From Mesorhizobium sp. (GTDB lineage Bacteria > Pseudomonadota > Alphaproteobacteria > Rhizobiales > Rhizobiaceae): a stretch of 64,000 nt of DNA. Shown one piece after another: positions 26,612 through 35,581 of this stretch. Position numbers and translations under genes: made by a program. The notes under the pieces were generated by a model. It saw nothing but the letters and a program-made list of their open reading frames with translations. It was not told the DNA's origin and searched no databases. The stretch is from the NCBI RefSeq assembly GCF_004962245.1, contig NZ_SUHQ01000015.1, forward strand, positions 1-64,000, in the 5' to 3' direction. The stretch's first letter is position 1. Every line of letters begins with the position of its first letter.

Positions 26612-27559
26612 TCACTGGTCCGCCGATGGCCGAGTGATCAACGCCGGCGAACCCACTGAGCGCAGGCATTCATCGATCAGCCACTGCCTGAACGCTGCCA
26701 CCACGTCGCGCCTCAAGCTTCGTTGCGGGATCGTCAGGCAATAGGGTTGGCGCAGCTCCAGCGCCTGTGCGACGGGCCTGACCAGCCTGCCGTCTTCCAC
26801 CGCCTCGGCGCAGAAGACGCCCTGCGCAAGCGCGACGCCGAGGCCGGAGATGGCGAGGTCGAGCGCCGCCCGCGACGAATTCGCCGACAGACCGCGCTGG
26901 CTCGCGCGGCTGGACTCGATGCCAGCCGCCTCGAACCAACGGCGCCAGGACGGAAAGGAGGCGCCTGTCGGTCCCCAATCCGTGTGGATCAACGGCAAGC
27001 GGGCGAAGGCGGCGGCGCCTTCAAGATCGCTGATCCCCCTTGCCATCAAAGGTGCGCAAACGGGATAGACGGCGTCCCTCACGATGTCTTCCGTTGCCTG
27101 ATCGCGATAGTGGGAGCGCCCATAGGAAAGACGTATGTCGATCGGGTCGCGGTCGAACGACACCGGATCGTCTTCGCCTCTCAGGGATATGTCGACCGCG
27201 CCATGGCTGGCGACAAAGCTTGCCAGTCGCGTCGAGAGCCAGCCCATCGCCATGGACGGCGGCACCGAGACGACAAGCCGCGATCGAAACTCCGCGCCGC
27301 TGAGTTCGCGTGACACGCTGCCGATCTCCTCGAAGGCCGTTGTCAGTCGAGGCAGCATTTCCCGGCCCGCATCGGTCAGCACGGCACTGCGGTTGACCCG
27401 GTGAAACAGCTTGCGGCCCATTTGATCCTCGATGGTCCGGATCAATTGGCTGACCGCCGCCGCGGAAATCGAAAGTTCTTCGGCTGCGGCGGCAAAGCTG
27501 CCGCAGCGCGCCGCAGCCTCGAAAGCCTGGAGTCCCCGTAAGGATGGAAGTGCGACCAT
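26612..27559 (-). CDS. LysR-family transcriptional regulator (GcvA-like)
   Basis: 315-residue LysR-type regulator. The N-terminal winged helix-turn-helix is plain (SLRGLQAFEAAARCGSFAAAAEELSISAAAVSQLIRTIE), followed by the linker helix and a periplasmic-binding-like effector domain (LVVSVPPSMAMGWLSTRL onwards). The ordering LPSLRGLQAFE places it near the GcvA subgroup. It is transcribed divergently from a fatty-acid desaturase gene, and a perfect inverted repeat lies 12 bp upstream of its own start. Regulation of the desaturase and of itself is therefore the likely role. The effector is unknown. Confidence 0.92.
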   Translation of the reverse strand: MVALPSLRGLQAFEAAARCGSFAAAAEELSISAAAVSQLIRTIEDQMGRKLFHRVNRSAVLTDAGREMLPRLTTAFEEIGSVSRELSGAEFRSRLVVSVPPSMAMGWLSTRLASFVASHGAVDISLRGEDDPVSFDRDPIDIRLSYGRSHYRDQATEDIVRDAVYPVCAPLMARGISDLEGAAAFARLPLIHTDWGPTGASFPSWRRWFEAAGIESSRASQRGLSANSSRAALDLAISGLGVALAQGVFCAEAVEDGRLVRPVAQALELRQPYCLTIPQRSLRRDVVAAFRQWLIDECLRSVGSPALITRPSADQ

Positions 27560-27570
27560 GATAGGCCAAC

Positions 27571-27589
27571 AGATAAGTTGAGCTTATCT
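27571..27589. promoter_or_regulatory. LysR-box operator in the LysR/desaturase divergent region
   Basis: AGATAAG (27571-27577), TTGAG, CTTATCT (27583-27589): a perfect 7-bp inverted repeat that contains T-N11-A (27574 and 27586), the classic LysR-box geometry. It sits 12 bp from the LysR start and 77 bp from the desaturase start. Confidence 0.6.
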
Positions 27590-27666
27590 AAATTGCAGAA
27601 ATTCTCGTTTTGCGAAAGCTATTTTGGCGATTAAGCCATCTGATCGACAGTGCGGGATAAAGACCA

Positions 27667-28557
27667 ATGGACCATCGCGACGTGATCGCATCGCTGACGC
27701 AGCAAGAGCGCGATCGGCTGACCGCCAAGTCAGATCGTCTCGGCTTGCTGCAGCTTGCCGGTCATTGGGGCGCGATCGTCGTTATCGGCTCGCTGATCGC
27801 CGCCAAGGTGCCGTTCTGGCCGCTACTGATGCTGCCGCAAGGCATTCTCATCGTTTTCCTGTTCACGCTTCTTCACGAGACGGTTCATCGCACGGCTTTC
27901 GAAACACAGCGGCTGAACGATTTCGTGGCGCGCGTCTGCAGCCTTGCGATCGCATTGCCGGCCGACTGGTTCCGCTATTTCCATTTCGCCCATCATCGCT
28001 TCACCCAGGATCCGGAGAACGACCCGGAACTGGCCTTTCCAAAGCCGGAAACACGCCGACAGTATATCGTTCACGTTTCCGGCATTCCGGTGTGGTGGGG
28101 CCACGTCAAGACGCTTTACGCCAACGCCACCGGCCAGTGTCGGGACAGTTACGTGCCGCCAAAAGGCTACGCCAAGGTGCGCGCCGAGGCCCGCGCCATG
28201 ATTGCTTTCTATGCCATCGTGCTTGTGCTGACCCTCTGGTTCCGGGCAACCACGCTCATCTATGTCTGGATCGTGCCGGCGCTTCTCGGGCAACCGTTCC
28301 TGCGCCTCTATCTCTTGGCTGAACATGGCCGTTGTCCGTTGGTGGCAAACATGTTGGAAAATACCCGGACCACGCTGACCAACTGGTTTGTTCGCAAGCT
28401 GGCCTGGAACATGCCCTTCCACGCTGAACATCATGCCTACCCGGGTGTGCCGTTCCATCAACTGCCGGCGTTTCACACCCTGATTGAGCGCCATCTCAGA
28501 GAGATCGAAAACGGCTATGTGCGCTTCCACGAAAAATATATAGAAACATTGCGCTGA
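27667..28557 (+). CDS. Membrane fatty-acid desaturase/hydroxylase family protein
   Basis: 296-residue di-iron membrane enzyme. The three histidine boxes are HETVHRT (about 75-81), HFAHHRFTQD (about 107-116) and HAEHHAYPGVP (about 257-267). Membrane segments flank them (LAGHWGAIVVIGSLIAA, LLMLPQGILIVFLFTLL, MIAFYAIVLVLTLWF). It belongs to the desaturase superfamily, which also holds hydroxylases and ketolases, so acyl-chain desaturation is likely but not certain. It is divergent from the LysR gene and shares the operator region with it. No other lipid gene is adjacent. Confidence 0.85.
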   Translation: MDHRDVIASLTQQERDRLTAKSDRLGLLQLAGHWGAIVVIGSLIAAKVPFWPLLMLPQGILIVFLFTLLHETVHRTAFETQRLNDFVARVCSLAIALPADWFRYFHFAHHRFTQDPENDPELAFPKPETRRQYIVHVSGIPVWWGHVKTLYANATGQCRDSYVPPKGYAKVRAEARAMIAFYAIVLVLTLWFRATTLIYVWIVPALLGQPFLRLYLLAEHGRCPLVANMLENTRTTLTNWFVRKLAWNMPFHAEHHAYPGVPFHQLPAFHTLIERHLREIENGYVRFHEKYIETLR

Positions 28558-28587
28558 TGGCCGATGACTGGCTCGGCCCTGTCGCAC

Positions 28588-30768
28588 TCAGCCGGAGTGG
28601 CTGAGCGCCACGCTCGCCTTCAGCAGGCGCTGGATGTCTGCCGCCTTCGACGGTACGCCTATCAGGTAGCCTTGGGCCTCGACACAGCCTTCCTTTCGCA
28701 GGAACTCAAGCTGCGCTTCGGTTTCGACGCCTTCGGCGGTAACGGTGATCCCAAGCTGCGCACCGAGCCCGATGACCGTCCGCACGATCGCGGCGGTGTC
28801 GCGGTTGTCGATGTCGCGGATGAAGGAGCGGTCTATCTTGATCTTGTCGACCGGGAAGCGGCGGAGATAGCCGAGCGACGAATAGCCGGTGCCGAAATCG
28901 TCCAGCGCGATGCGGATGCCGAGGTCGCGCAACTGCCGGAGCGTCTTCAGCACCGTATCGCTCTCGTCCATCAGCACTGTTTCGGTGATTTCCAGTTCAA
29001 GCCGGTCGGCCGGTACACCGGAAAATGCCAGCGCGGAAATGACGCTGCGGGCAAAGGTGCCGCTTTTGATCTGCACAGCCGAGACATTGACCGCGATACG
29101 CAGCCCACGCGGCCAGCCCGCCGCAACCGTACAGGCTTTCCTCAGCGCCCATTCTCCCAGCGGCACGATCAGCCCAATCTCTTCGGCGACCGGGATGAAA
29201 TCGTCTGGCGGCACCAAGCCGCGTATCGGCGAACGCCACCGCATCAAGGCTTCGGCGCCGACGATTTCGCTGGAAGCGATGTTCATGATCGGTTGGAAAT
29301 CCAGCTCGAATTCACGCCGCGACAGCGCCGCCTCCAGATCGGTTTCGAGTGCGCGTCGTGCCCGCACAATCGCATCCATGCCCGGCTCGAAGAATCGATA
29401 GACGTTGCGTCCTTCGCTTTTCGCTCTGTAGAGGGCCATGTCGGCGTTTTTCAGCAGCGTGTCGGCATCCCTGCCGTCATCGGGGAAAAGGGCGATGCCG
29501 AGGCTGATGCCGACATGCATATCGCGGCTTTTGTCGCGAAAGGGTCTTCCGATGATGTCGACAATGCGTTTTGCCAGTTTTTCCGCATCACCGGCGCCTT
29601 TTGGGCCGGCACCTTTTGGATTGAACTGGATGATGACGAACTCGTCGCCGCCGAAACGGGCGACCACATCCGTTTCGTTGCGCAGGCACCGTTGCAGCCG
29701 CTCGGCGACGCATTTCAGCAGCCAGTCGCCGGCCGGGTGCCCCCAGGTGTCGTTGACGGCCTTGAAGCGGTCGAGGTCGAGCGAGAATATCGCCAGGTCG
29801 GTGGCCTCACCCAAGGCTTGGTCAAGCCTTTCGCGAAACATCGAGCGATTGGGCAGGTTGGTCAACGTGTCGTAATGCGCAAGATGGGTCATGCGCTCTT
29901 CGACGCGCCGGCGCTCGGTGACGTCGTCGAAGGTCGCGACCCAGCCGCCGCCACTCATCGGCCGCCGCACGACCAAAAGGGTTCTGCCGTCGGCAAGATG
30001 ACGGTAGGTCGACCGCATTTCCCCGGCGTGAAGGCAGGCCGTGGTTTTCGAGATTTCGCTGTCGATGTCGATCTCTGCATAGATACCCAGACGCACGAGC
30101 TGCTCGAGCGTGTCGTGGTGACTCATGCCAAGCGGAAAATCGGCCGGCGTCACGTGGTAGAGTTCCAGGAAGCGTTCGTTGCGAACGATCAGCCTGCTGT
30201 CCGCGTCATACATCAAAAGGCCTTGCGACATGTTGGCGAGTGCTGCGTCGAAACGGCGGTGCTGTTCCTTCAACGCCTGCTCGGCGCGCCGTTGCTCGGT
30301 GATGTCTTCATAGATCGACACCCAGCCGCCCGAAGCCAGCGGCCGGTGCGAGATGTTGATGATGCGTCCATCCGACAGCGTTTCCTCATAGGTCGAGGGT
30401 TTCGCCTGGTCGATATAGGGTTTGCGGATGGCATAGAGTTCTTCGGCGCTGTGCGAGGCGACGCCGATGTCGACGCTGTGCTGGAGGATGTCGAAAAACC
30501 GGATGCCGGGCTGCACGATCTCGGCGTCGAGGCAGAAGATGCTGATATAATTGCTGTTGCAGATGATCATGCGCTCGTCGGCATCGAACATGCCCAAGCC
30601 ATGCGACATGTTCTCGACGGCGGCCGAAAAACGATCATCCTGTTTGCGCAGTTCGTCTTCTATCCGTCGCGGCAGGCCTGTGCCTTTGGCCCTCCGTCCG
30701 CGGACGGGCGAATCAGCCTTGACATGGGTGACGGACATGAGGCGTGCCTGCAGACCGTGATCGAACAC
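28588..30768 (-). CDS. PAS-PAS-GGDEF-EAL cyclic-di-GMP signalling protein
   Basis: 726-residue cytoplasmic protein for c-di-GMP turnover. Two PAS-like sensor domains lie at about 45-160 and 170-285, each starting with RF(S/D)AA..NMS(H/Q)GL. The GGDEF domain has the intact motif GGDEF at 373-377. The inhibitory RxxD site is missing, as the sequence there is NETD. The EAL domain has EAL at 506-508, then ITETVLMDE, DDFGTGYSSL and AEGVETEAQ, all catalytic residues present. Both synthesis and hydrolysis may be possible. No membrane helix is seen. ATG at 30738 is an alternative start. No adjacent partner gene was recognised. Confidence 0.93.
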   Translation of the reverse strand: MFDHGLQARLMSVTHVKADSPVRGRRAKGTGLPRRIEDELRKQDDRFSAAVENMSHGLGMFDADERMIICNSNYISIFCLDAEIVQPGIRFFDILQHSVDIGVASHSAEELYAIRKPYIDQAKPSTYEETLSDGRIINISHRPLASGGWVSIYEDITEQRRAEQALKEQHRRFDAALANMSQGLLMYDADSRLIVRNERFLELYHVTPADFPLGMSHHDTLEQLVRLGIYAEIDIDSEISKTTACLHAGEMRSTYRHLADGRTLLVVRRPMSGGGWVATFDDVTERRRVEERMTHLAHYDTLTNLPNRSMFRERLDQALGEATDLAIFSLDLDRFKAVNDTWGHPAGDWLLKCVAERLQRCLRNETDVVARFGGDEFVIIQFNPKGAGPKGAGDAEKLAKRIVDIIGRPFRDKSRDMHVGISLGIALFPDDGRDADTLLKNADMALYRAKSEGRNVYRFFEPGMDAIVRARRALETDLEAALSRREFELDFQPIMNIASSEIVGAEALMRWRSPIRGLVPPDDFIPVAEEIGLIVPLGEWALRKACTVAAGWPRGLRIAVNVSAVQIKSGTFARSVISALAFSGVPADRLELEITETVLMDESDTVLKTLRQLRDLGIRIALDDFGTGYSSLGYLRRFPVDKIKIDRSFIRDIDNRDTAAIVRTVIGLGAQLGITVTAEGVETEAQLEFLRKEGCVEAQGYLIGVPSKAADIQRLLKASVALSHSG

Positions 30769-30804
30769 GGCACAATGTCCTTTTCCGGTTAATTTACCGT
30801 TTTT

Positions 30805-31437
30805 TCAGTCGGCAGGCTGCACCGTTTGGCGCCGTGATTTCTCGATCGCCGCATACCGTTTGAGGAAAGCGTTTTGCGCCCAGGTGACCGAACGCGGAGT
30901 GAAATCGAAGCGGTCGGCATTGAAGCCGCGCGGCCGGCCGAAGAATTCGGTTGCCTCGGCGGTCGAAAAGCCGGCAAGCAGCGTCGCCTCGAAATAGGCG
31001 GCGATCTGGTCGGCGCGCTTGATCTCCTTGCGCAGGCCCGCACCCGGTTCGACCGGCAGCGAAAAGCGCAGATGGATGGCGCGCTGCAGCCTGAGCTCAC
31101 ACTCCTTGTAGCTGCCGCCCATCACCGATTTGAACGGTGAGATCATGTCGCCGATGACATATTCCGGTGCGTCGTGCAGCAAGGCCGCCAGCCGCGCGTC
31201 GGCCGGAGCATCCGGTACCAGCTCGCCGAAAAGCGCTTCGACCAGCAGCGAATGCTGGGCGACGGAGAAGGCGTGTTCGCCGCTGGTCTGGCCGTTCCAG
31301 CGGGCGACGCGGGCAAGTCCATGGGCGATGTCGGAAATCTCGATGTCGAGCGGCGAAGGGTCGAGCAGATCGAGCCGCCGGCCCGACAGCATGCGCTGCC
31401 AGGCGCGCGGCGGCGCGCCGGCACGGTCGGCCGCCAT
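30805..31437 (-). CDS. HD-domain hydrolase (YfbR-like nucleotidase)
   Basis: 210-residue HD-superfamily metallohydrolase. The metal-binding residues are His55 in SGEHAFSVAQHS, His88-Asp89 in ALLHDAPEY and a later Asp in IKRADQIAAYFEA. The spacing matches the YfbR/YGK1 5'-deoxynucleotidase group, so dephosphorylation of deoxynucleotides is the likely role (family knowledge). Its start touches the stop of ygfZ (TGATG), so the two are cotranscribed. Specificity residues were not checked. Confidence 0.86.
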   Translation of the reverse strand: MAADRAGAPPRAWQRMLSGRRLDLLDPSPLDIEISDIAHGLARVARWNGQTSGEHAFSVAQHSLLVEALFGELVPDAPADARLAALLHDAPEYVIGDMISPFKSVMGGSYKECELRLQRAIHLRFSLPVEPGAGLRKEIKRADQIAAYFEATLLAGFSTAEATEFFGRPRGFNADRFDFTPRSVTWAQNAFLKRYAAIEKSRRQTVQPAD

Positions 31438-32297
31438 CAGGCCTCCTCCGCGCCGACGGATTCCTGCGGGAAGGTGAATTTCGCCCAGGCAGGGATGGCG
31501 AGCGACACAGTGACGTCATCCGCCATGATCGGCTGGCCGGCGTCGAGCGCTGCCTTGACGCGGTCGATACGGGCTATGGCGAGGCCTGTCGTGCCGGCGG
31601 TGGAGCCAAGCGTGCCGACCGGTCGCCCGGCAACTGTCAGTTCGGTGCCATGAGCGGGCAGGGGCCGTTCGGCCGAAACGATCAGCACGCGCCGCCTGGC
31701 GGTGCCGCGATGCTGCATGCGCGAGACCACCTCCTGGCCGACATAGCAGCCCTTCCTGAAGCCGACACCACCGGTCTCGTCGAGCAGCACATCATGCGGG
31801 AAGGCATCGCCGAGCTGATAGTCGCTGCCGCTTTCGGCAATGCCATGAGCGATGCGCAGAACCTGCCATGCAGCCGGGTCGCCGCCCTCGGCCGTACCGC
31901 GATAAAAGCGGCTGACGGCCGCATCGAGGAACCGCGCATCGGCAACCGGCGCTGAATCGAATTGTGAAGTGGTTGAATCATCCCCCCACGCAACAATGAC
32001 AACCCCCTGATCGGCCTTGGCAATTTCGACCTTGGCGCGCAGTTTATAGAGCATCAGCCGGCGCATGAAATCGCCTGATATATCGGCCCGGCATTCGAGG
32101 CGGAAGGAATTCTCGCCAGCGCGCGAGATCAGGAAGTCGAACAGGATCTTGCCTTGCGGCGTCAGCAATGCGCCGGGCTTTGCTTCGCCGGCAGCCAGTG
32201 CGTCGAGGTCGGTGGTCAGAATGTTCTGCAAAAAGTTCTCGGCATCCGGGCCTGACACGGAAACGAGTGCGTGGTCTTTCAACTGAGCAAAGGACAT
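31437..32297 (-). CDS. ygfZ: tRNA-modifying/folate-binding protein YgfZ
   Basis: Folate-dependent protein that supports Fe-S enzymes under oxidative stress. ATG 32297 gives 286 residues (MSFAQLKDHALVSVSGPDAENFLQNILT), as in homologues. A TTG at 32324 would add nine unconserved residues. The family signature KGCYVGQEVVSRM, with the essential Cys near residue 184, is present, as are LTPQGKILFDFLI and the C-terminal barrel. It is followed directly by the HD-domain gene with a one-base overlap of stop and start. Confidence 0.92.
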   Translation of the reverse strand: MSFAQLKDHALVSVSGPDAENFLQNILTTDLDALAAGEAKPGALLTPQGKILFDFLISRAGENSFRLECRADISGDFMRRLMLYKLRAKVEIAKADQGVVIVAWGDDSTTSQFDSAPVADARFLDAAVSRFYRGTAEGGDPAAWQVLRIAHGIAESGSDYQLGDAFPHDVLLDETGGVGFRKGCYVGQEVVSRMQHRGTARRRVLIVSAERPLPAHGTELTVAGRPVGTLGSTAGTTGLAIARIDRVKAALDAGQPIMADDVTVSLAIPAWAKFTFPQESVGAEEA

Positions 32298-32380
32298 GGG
32301 CGGAAAAAGAACCTGATCTTGCAAAACGGTCGGCCATTACGTAAGCCGCTGACACTCCCCCCGCAAGAGACTGGATCAGC

Positions 32381-33712
32381 ATGGCCACGACCTACGACCT
32401 CATCCTGACAGGCGGCACGGTGGTCAACCACGATGGTGAGGGCCGGCGCGACGTCGGCATCAATGGCGGGCGCATCGCCGCCATCGGCGATCTCGGCCAG
32501 GCATCCGCCGGCGAGACGGTCGACTGTCGCGGCCTGCACATCCTGCCGGGCGTCGTCGACAGCCAGGTGCATTTCCGCGAGCCGGGGCTTGAGCACAAGG
32601 AAGATTTGGAGACGGGCTCGCGGGCAGCGGTGCTGGGCGGCGTCACCGCCGTCTTCGAAATGCCCAACACCAACCCGCTGACCACCAGCGAAGCAGCCCT
32701 TGCCGACAAGGTTCAACGCGCCACCGGCCGCATGCATTGCGACTTTGCCTTCTGGGTCGGCGGCACCCGCGAGAATGCGAAGGACGCCGGCGATCTTGAA
32801 CGGCTGCCGGGCGCGGCCGGGATAAAAGTCTTCATGGGCTCGTCCACCGGCGACCTGTTGGTCGAAGACGACGACGGCGTCGCCTCGATTTTGAGGAATA
32901 CGCGCCGTCGCGCCGCCTTCCATTCTGAGGACGAATTCCGGCTGCGCGAGCGGCTTGGCGAACGCATCGAGAGCGATCCGTCCTCGCACCCGGTGTGGCG
33001 TGACGAGATCGCGGCACTGCGCTGCACCGAGCGCCTGGTGCGCATCGCGCGCCAGGTTCGCGCCCGCATCCACGTGCTGCACGTCTCGACCGCCGAGGAG
33101 ATCGCCTTCCTCGAACAGCACAAGGATGTCGCGACCTGTGAGGCGACGCCGCATCACCTGACGCTGAGCGCGGATGACTATGCGCGGCTGGGCACGCTGA
33201 TCCAGATGAACCCGCCGGTGCGGGCGGTGCGCCACCGCGACGGTATCTGGCACGGCATTGCGCAAGGCATCGTCGATGTGCTGGGCTCCGATCACGCCCC
33301 GCATACGCTGGCCGAGAAGGCAAAACCTTATCCGGCCTCGCCGTCGGGCATGACCGGCGTGCAGACGCTGGTGCCGATCATGCTGGATCATGTCAATGCC
33401 GGCCGGCTGACGTTGCAACGTTTCGTCGACCTGTCCAGCCACGGTCCGCAGCGCATCTTCGGCATGGCCAGGAAAGGCCGCATCGCCGCCGGTTACGATG
33501 CCGATTTCACGATTGTCGATTTGAAGCGCCGCGAGACCATCACCAATGCGCAGGCAGGCTCGAAGGCCGGCTGGACGCCCTATGACGGAAGGAAGGTGAC
33601 GGGTTGGCCGGTCGGCACCGTCGTGCGCGGCCGACGTGTGATGTGGGAAGGCGAGATCGTCACCCCCGGACAGGGCAGGGCGGTGGAGTTTTCCGAGGCG
33701 CTGCCGGTCTAA
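32381..33712 (+). CDS. Dihydroorotase-like amidohydrolase, atypical metal motif
   Basis: 443-residue class I dihydroorotase homologue (cyclic amidohydrolase barrel). Visible are the VVDSQVHFREPG motif with Gln62 and His64, MPNTNPLT, the carboxylated-lysine candidate Lys149 in GIKVFMGSSTG, His181 in AFHSEDE, HVLHVST and the catalytic Asp in GSDHAPH. Functional enzymes normally have HxH where this has QxH. A subfamily with this Gln is known to me, but its activity is not. It may be a true pyrC, a non-catalytic partner of aspartate carbamoyltransferase, or a related hydrolase. It is divergent from ygfZ. Confidence 0.85.
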   Translation: MATTYDLILTGGTVVNHDGEGRRDVGINGGRIAAIGDLGQASAGETVDCRGLHILPGVVDSQVHFREPGLEHKEDLETGSRAAVLGGVTAVFEMPNTNPLTTSEAALADKVQRATGRMHCDFAFWVGGTRENAKDAGDLERLPGAAGIKVFMGSSTGDLLVEDDDGVASILRNTRRRAAFHSEDEFRLRERLGERIESDPSSHPVWRDEIAALRCTERLVRIARQVRARIHVLHVSTAEEIAFLEQHKDVATCEATPHHLTLSADDYARLGTLIQMNPPVRAVRHRDGIWHGIAQGIVDVLGSDHAPHTLAEKAKPYPASPSGMTGVQTLVPIMLDHVNAGRLTLQRFVDLSSHGPQRIFGMARKGRIAAGYDADFTIVDLKRRETITNAQAGSKAGWTPYDGRKVTGWPVGTVVRGRRVMWEGEIVTPGQGRAVEFSEALPV

Positions 33713-33747
33713 ATGGGCTTGTAGGCAAAGGCTGACGCTAACGCCGC

Positions 33748-34551
33748 TCAGTCTCCAGCGACGAAGAACGCCCACTGCCCATCCGGCGTGATGCCGACGC
33801 GGTAGAAGATGTAGGCGCCGAACTGCTTCATGCTGTCATAGTCGCCGGCGGTGACGATCTTGAACAGCTCGACCCGCTGCCTGGCGTCGAGCTTGTCCAG
33901 CGGCACCGCGAAGAAATACGGCCAGACATAGAGTTCCTGCGGCGTGCCGGCATCGACATGGACATAGCCGGCATTGAGCACCTCTTCCATGATGGCGAGG
34001 ATCTCCTGGCCTTCCGCGTCGCCCGAAAGACCCTTCAGGAAGGTGATCGGGTCGCCTTCGATCTCGCTCAACGACAATTGGGTCATCGTGTCGCCCTTGC
34101 CGATCAGCGGCCGGAGCCTTTCGATATCGCCACTCTTGCAGGCCTCGACGATCAGGTCGTGCATGCGCCTGACCGGCTCCGGCAGCGTGCCGAGATCGTA
34201 GACGACCTCGGGCAAGGGTTCGTCCGGATCGGCACGCGGGTTGGCCATGCCACCATCGTCCGTTGGCCCCTCCGGTTCGACCTGCTCCGGCTCGTCGGGG
34301 GACGTCGGCTGGCTAGCCGCGGGCGGTGTCGTGCCGAGCGGGCCAGGCATCGGTACCCCGGTTCCGGGCGGCGACATGTTGTCGTCGGGGGGCGGCGCGA
34401 CCGGAGAAGGAAGGTCCTCGCGCTTGATTTCACTCAGCGCATAAGCGGCGCTGCCTGCGAGGCAGAGCGCTAGCGGAACCGCGGCGCAAAAGACAGCGAG
34501 CCGGATGCTGAGGACCAAGCCACGCGGCTGGCCTGACATCGAAAAATTCAC
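33748..34551 (-). CDS. Conserved Rhizobiales exported protein, unknown function
   Basis: Hypothetical protein of about 267 residues. GTG 34551 is preferred, since GGAGAGG lies 6 bp upstream; TTG 34566 and ATG 34539 are alternatives. A signal peptide or anchor spans about residues 14-37 (LAVFCAAVPLALCLAGSAAYA). A Pro/Glu/Asp-rich linker follows (to about 110), then a compact domain starting PEPVRRMHDLIVEACKSGDIERLRPL and ending YIFYRVGITPDGQWAFFVAGD. The C-terminal domain is the conserved part in relatives I recall, and no catalytic motif is evident. The next gene upstream ends 31 bp away. Confidence 0.78.
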   Translation of the reverse strand: MNFSMSGQPRGLVLSIRLAVFCAAVPLALCLAGSAAYALSEIKREDLPSPVAPPPDDNMSPPGTGVPMPGPLGTTPPAASQPTSPDEPEQVEPEGPTDDGGMANPRADPDEPLPEVVYDLGTLPEPVRRMHDLIVEACKSGDIERLRPLIGKGDTMTQLSLSEIEGDPITFLKGLSGDAEGQEILAIMEEVLNAGYVHVDAGTPQELYVWPYFFAVPLDKLDARQRVELFKIVTAGDYDSMKQFGAYIFYRVGITPDGQWAFFVAGD

Positions 34552-34582
34552 GGCTTGCCTCTCCAAAGAGCCTGATGCGGGT

Positions 34583-34840
34583 TCAGTGCCGCAGCCGTCC
34601 TGGTTCGAAGGCCCCGGCTATCACCTTTTCACGCATGCGGTCGAGCAGGGCAAGGGCCGAGGTTTCGCCATTGGCGCGCAGCATTTCGCCGAACGCGGTT
34701 TCAAGGGCTGCCTCGGCGATGATTTCCGGCTCGATTCCGGCCGAAAGTCCTTCCGCCCAGGCCTCGCTGTGGCTTTCCACGGCGGTCAGGCGCTTCTCTT
34801 CCCTGACCAGCGCGTCGATGTCGTTGACGCCATGTTCCAT
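34583..34840 (-). CDS. Small conserved hypothetical protein
   Basis: 85-residue acidic, helical protein (MEHGVNDIDALVREEKRL, ALETAFGEMLRANGETSALALLDRM). No signal peptide, membrane segment or known motif is seen. The start is ATG 34840; a TTG at 34861 would add seven residues. Amino-acid composition and GC at third positions look coding. Same strand and only 31 bp upstream of the exported protein, so probably one transcript. The 293 bp upstream (34862-35154) are AT-rich and likely hold its promoter, but I could not pick a convincing one. Confidence 0.65.
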   Translation of the reverse strand: MEHGVNDIDALVREEKRLTAVESHSEAWAEGLSAGIEPEIIAEAALETAFGEMLRANGETSALALLDRMREKVIAGAFEPGRLRH

Positions 34841-35154
34841 TGCGATGTCCACCCTTTTCAAGCGGCGATCCGACAGGTGCGGATCAGGCTTGGGCTGTCC
34901 CTTTTTACACGCAGGCTAAGTAAGTACTTGTAAATACGACATTTCTAGGGTCGTTTTCGACAAGGTCGGTAGCGTTTTGCAGACCTGCGTTCGATCCGAC
35001 TTAAACTTAGCCGATTAGGCCGGCGAGGGGGACGAAAACCTTCAGTTTGAGTTAATTCCACATCCGCGCGATAAGGTTTCATTAATGCTGTTGCAGAAGT
35101 GCAACACAAGGATTGCACTAAGACATCACCAGATACAAGCCGGGAGGTGGCAAG

Positions 35155-35532
35155 TCAGTTGCCGTAGCGCGAGGCGATGTCGCGTGACAGCGTCTCGCCT
35201 TCCTTCATGTAGCGGCTGATGGCTTCCGTCGCCGAAGCGGTGCACTGCGTGTAGGTGCCGCTGAAGGAGCGGTAGCCGCGGTTGAAGCTGGCGATAAAGC
35301 GGGCGCGCCGCTCCGGGTCGGGATTTTCCGACGCGATCAGCTTTTCCATCTCGACCCGCCACTGGTCGCCCTTTTCGCCGCACAGATTGCGCAGGAAATG
35401 CAGCGATCCAAGCACCTCCGCCAGCCGCATCAGCCCGGGCTCGAACGGCGATTCGGCGGCCAAAGCCGGCCGCGCCCCGATTGCCGTGCTGGCGGCGAGG
35501 CAAGCTGCGAGAAAAAACACGGCGCGGATCAT
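35155..35532 (-). CDS. TIGR02301-family exported protein
   Basis: 125-residue exported protein of unknown function, a Rhizobiales-restricted family (TIGR02301 as I recall it). ATG 35532 starts a signal peptide, MIRAVFFLAACLAASTAIGA, cleaved near ALAAES. The mature part has two cysteines, one in NLCGEKGDQWRVEM and one in YTQCTASATEA, plus FIASFNRGYRSFSGTY, which are the family's conserved positions. The paired Cys could form a periplasmic disulfide. The upstream Nudix gene is on the same strand 49 bp away. Confidence 0.83.
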   Translation of the reverse strand: MIRAVFFLAACLAASTAIGARPALAAESPFEPGLMRLAEVLGSLHFLRNLCGEKGDQWRVEMEKLIASENPDPERRARFIASFNRGYRSFSGTYTQCTASATEAISRYMKEGETLSRDIASRYGN

Positions 35533-35581
35533 AAGTCTTTGTGGCGAAACAATTTGCCGCCCGCAAGGCGATTTTGGAGGT

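Noticed and set aside
28564..30792. 742-codon plus-strand frame opposite the GGDEF-EAL gene
   Set aside because: No domain, and the minus-strand protein has four clear domains.
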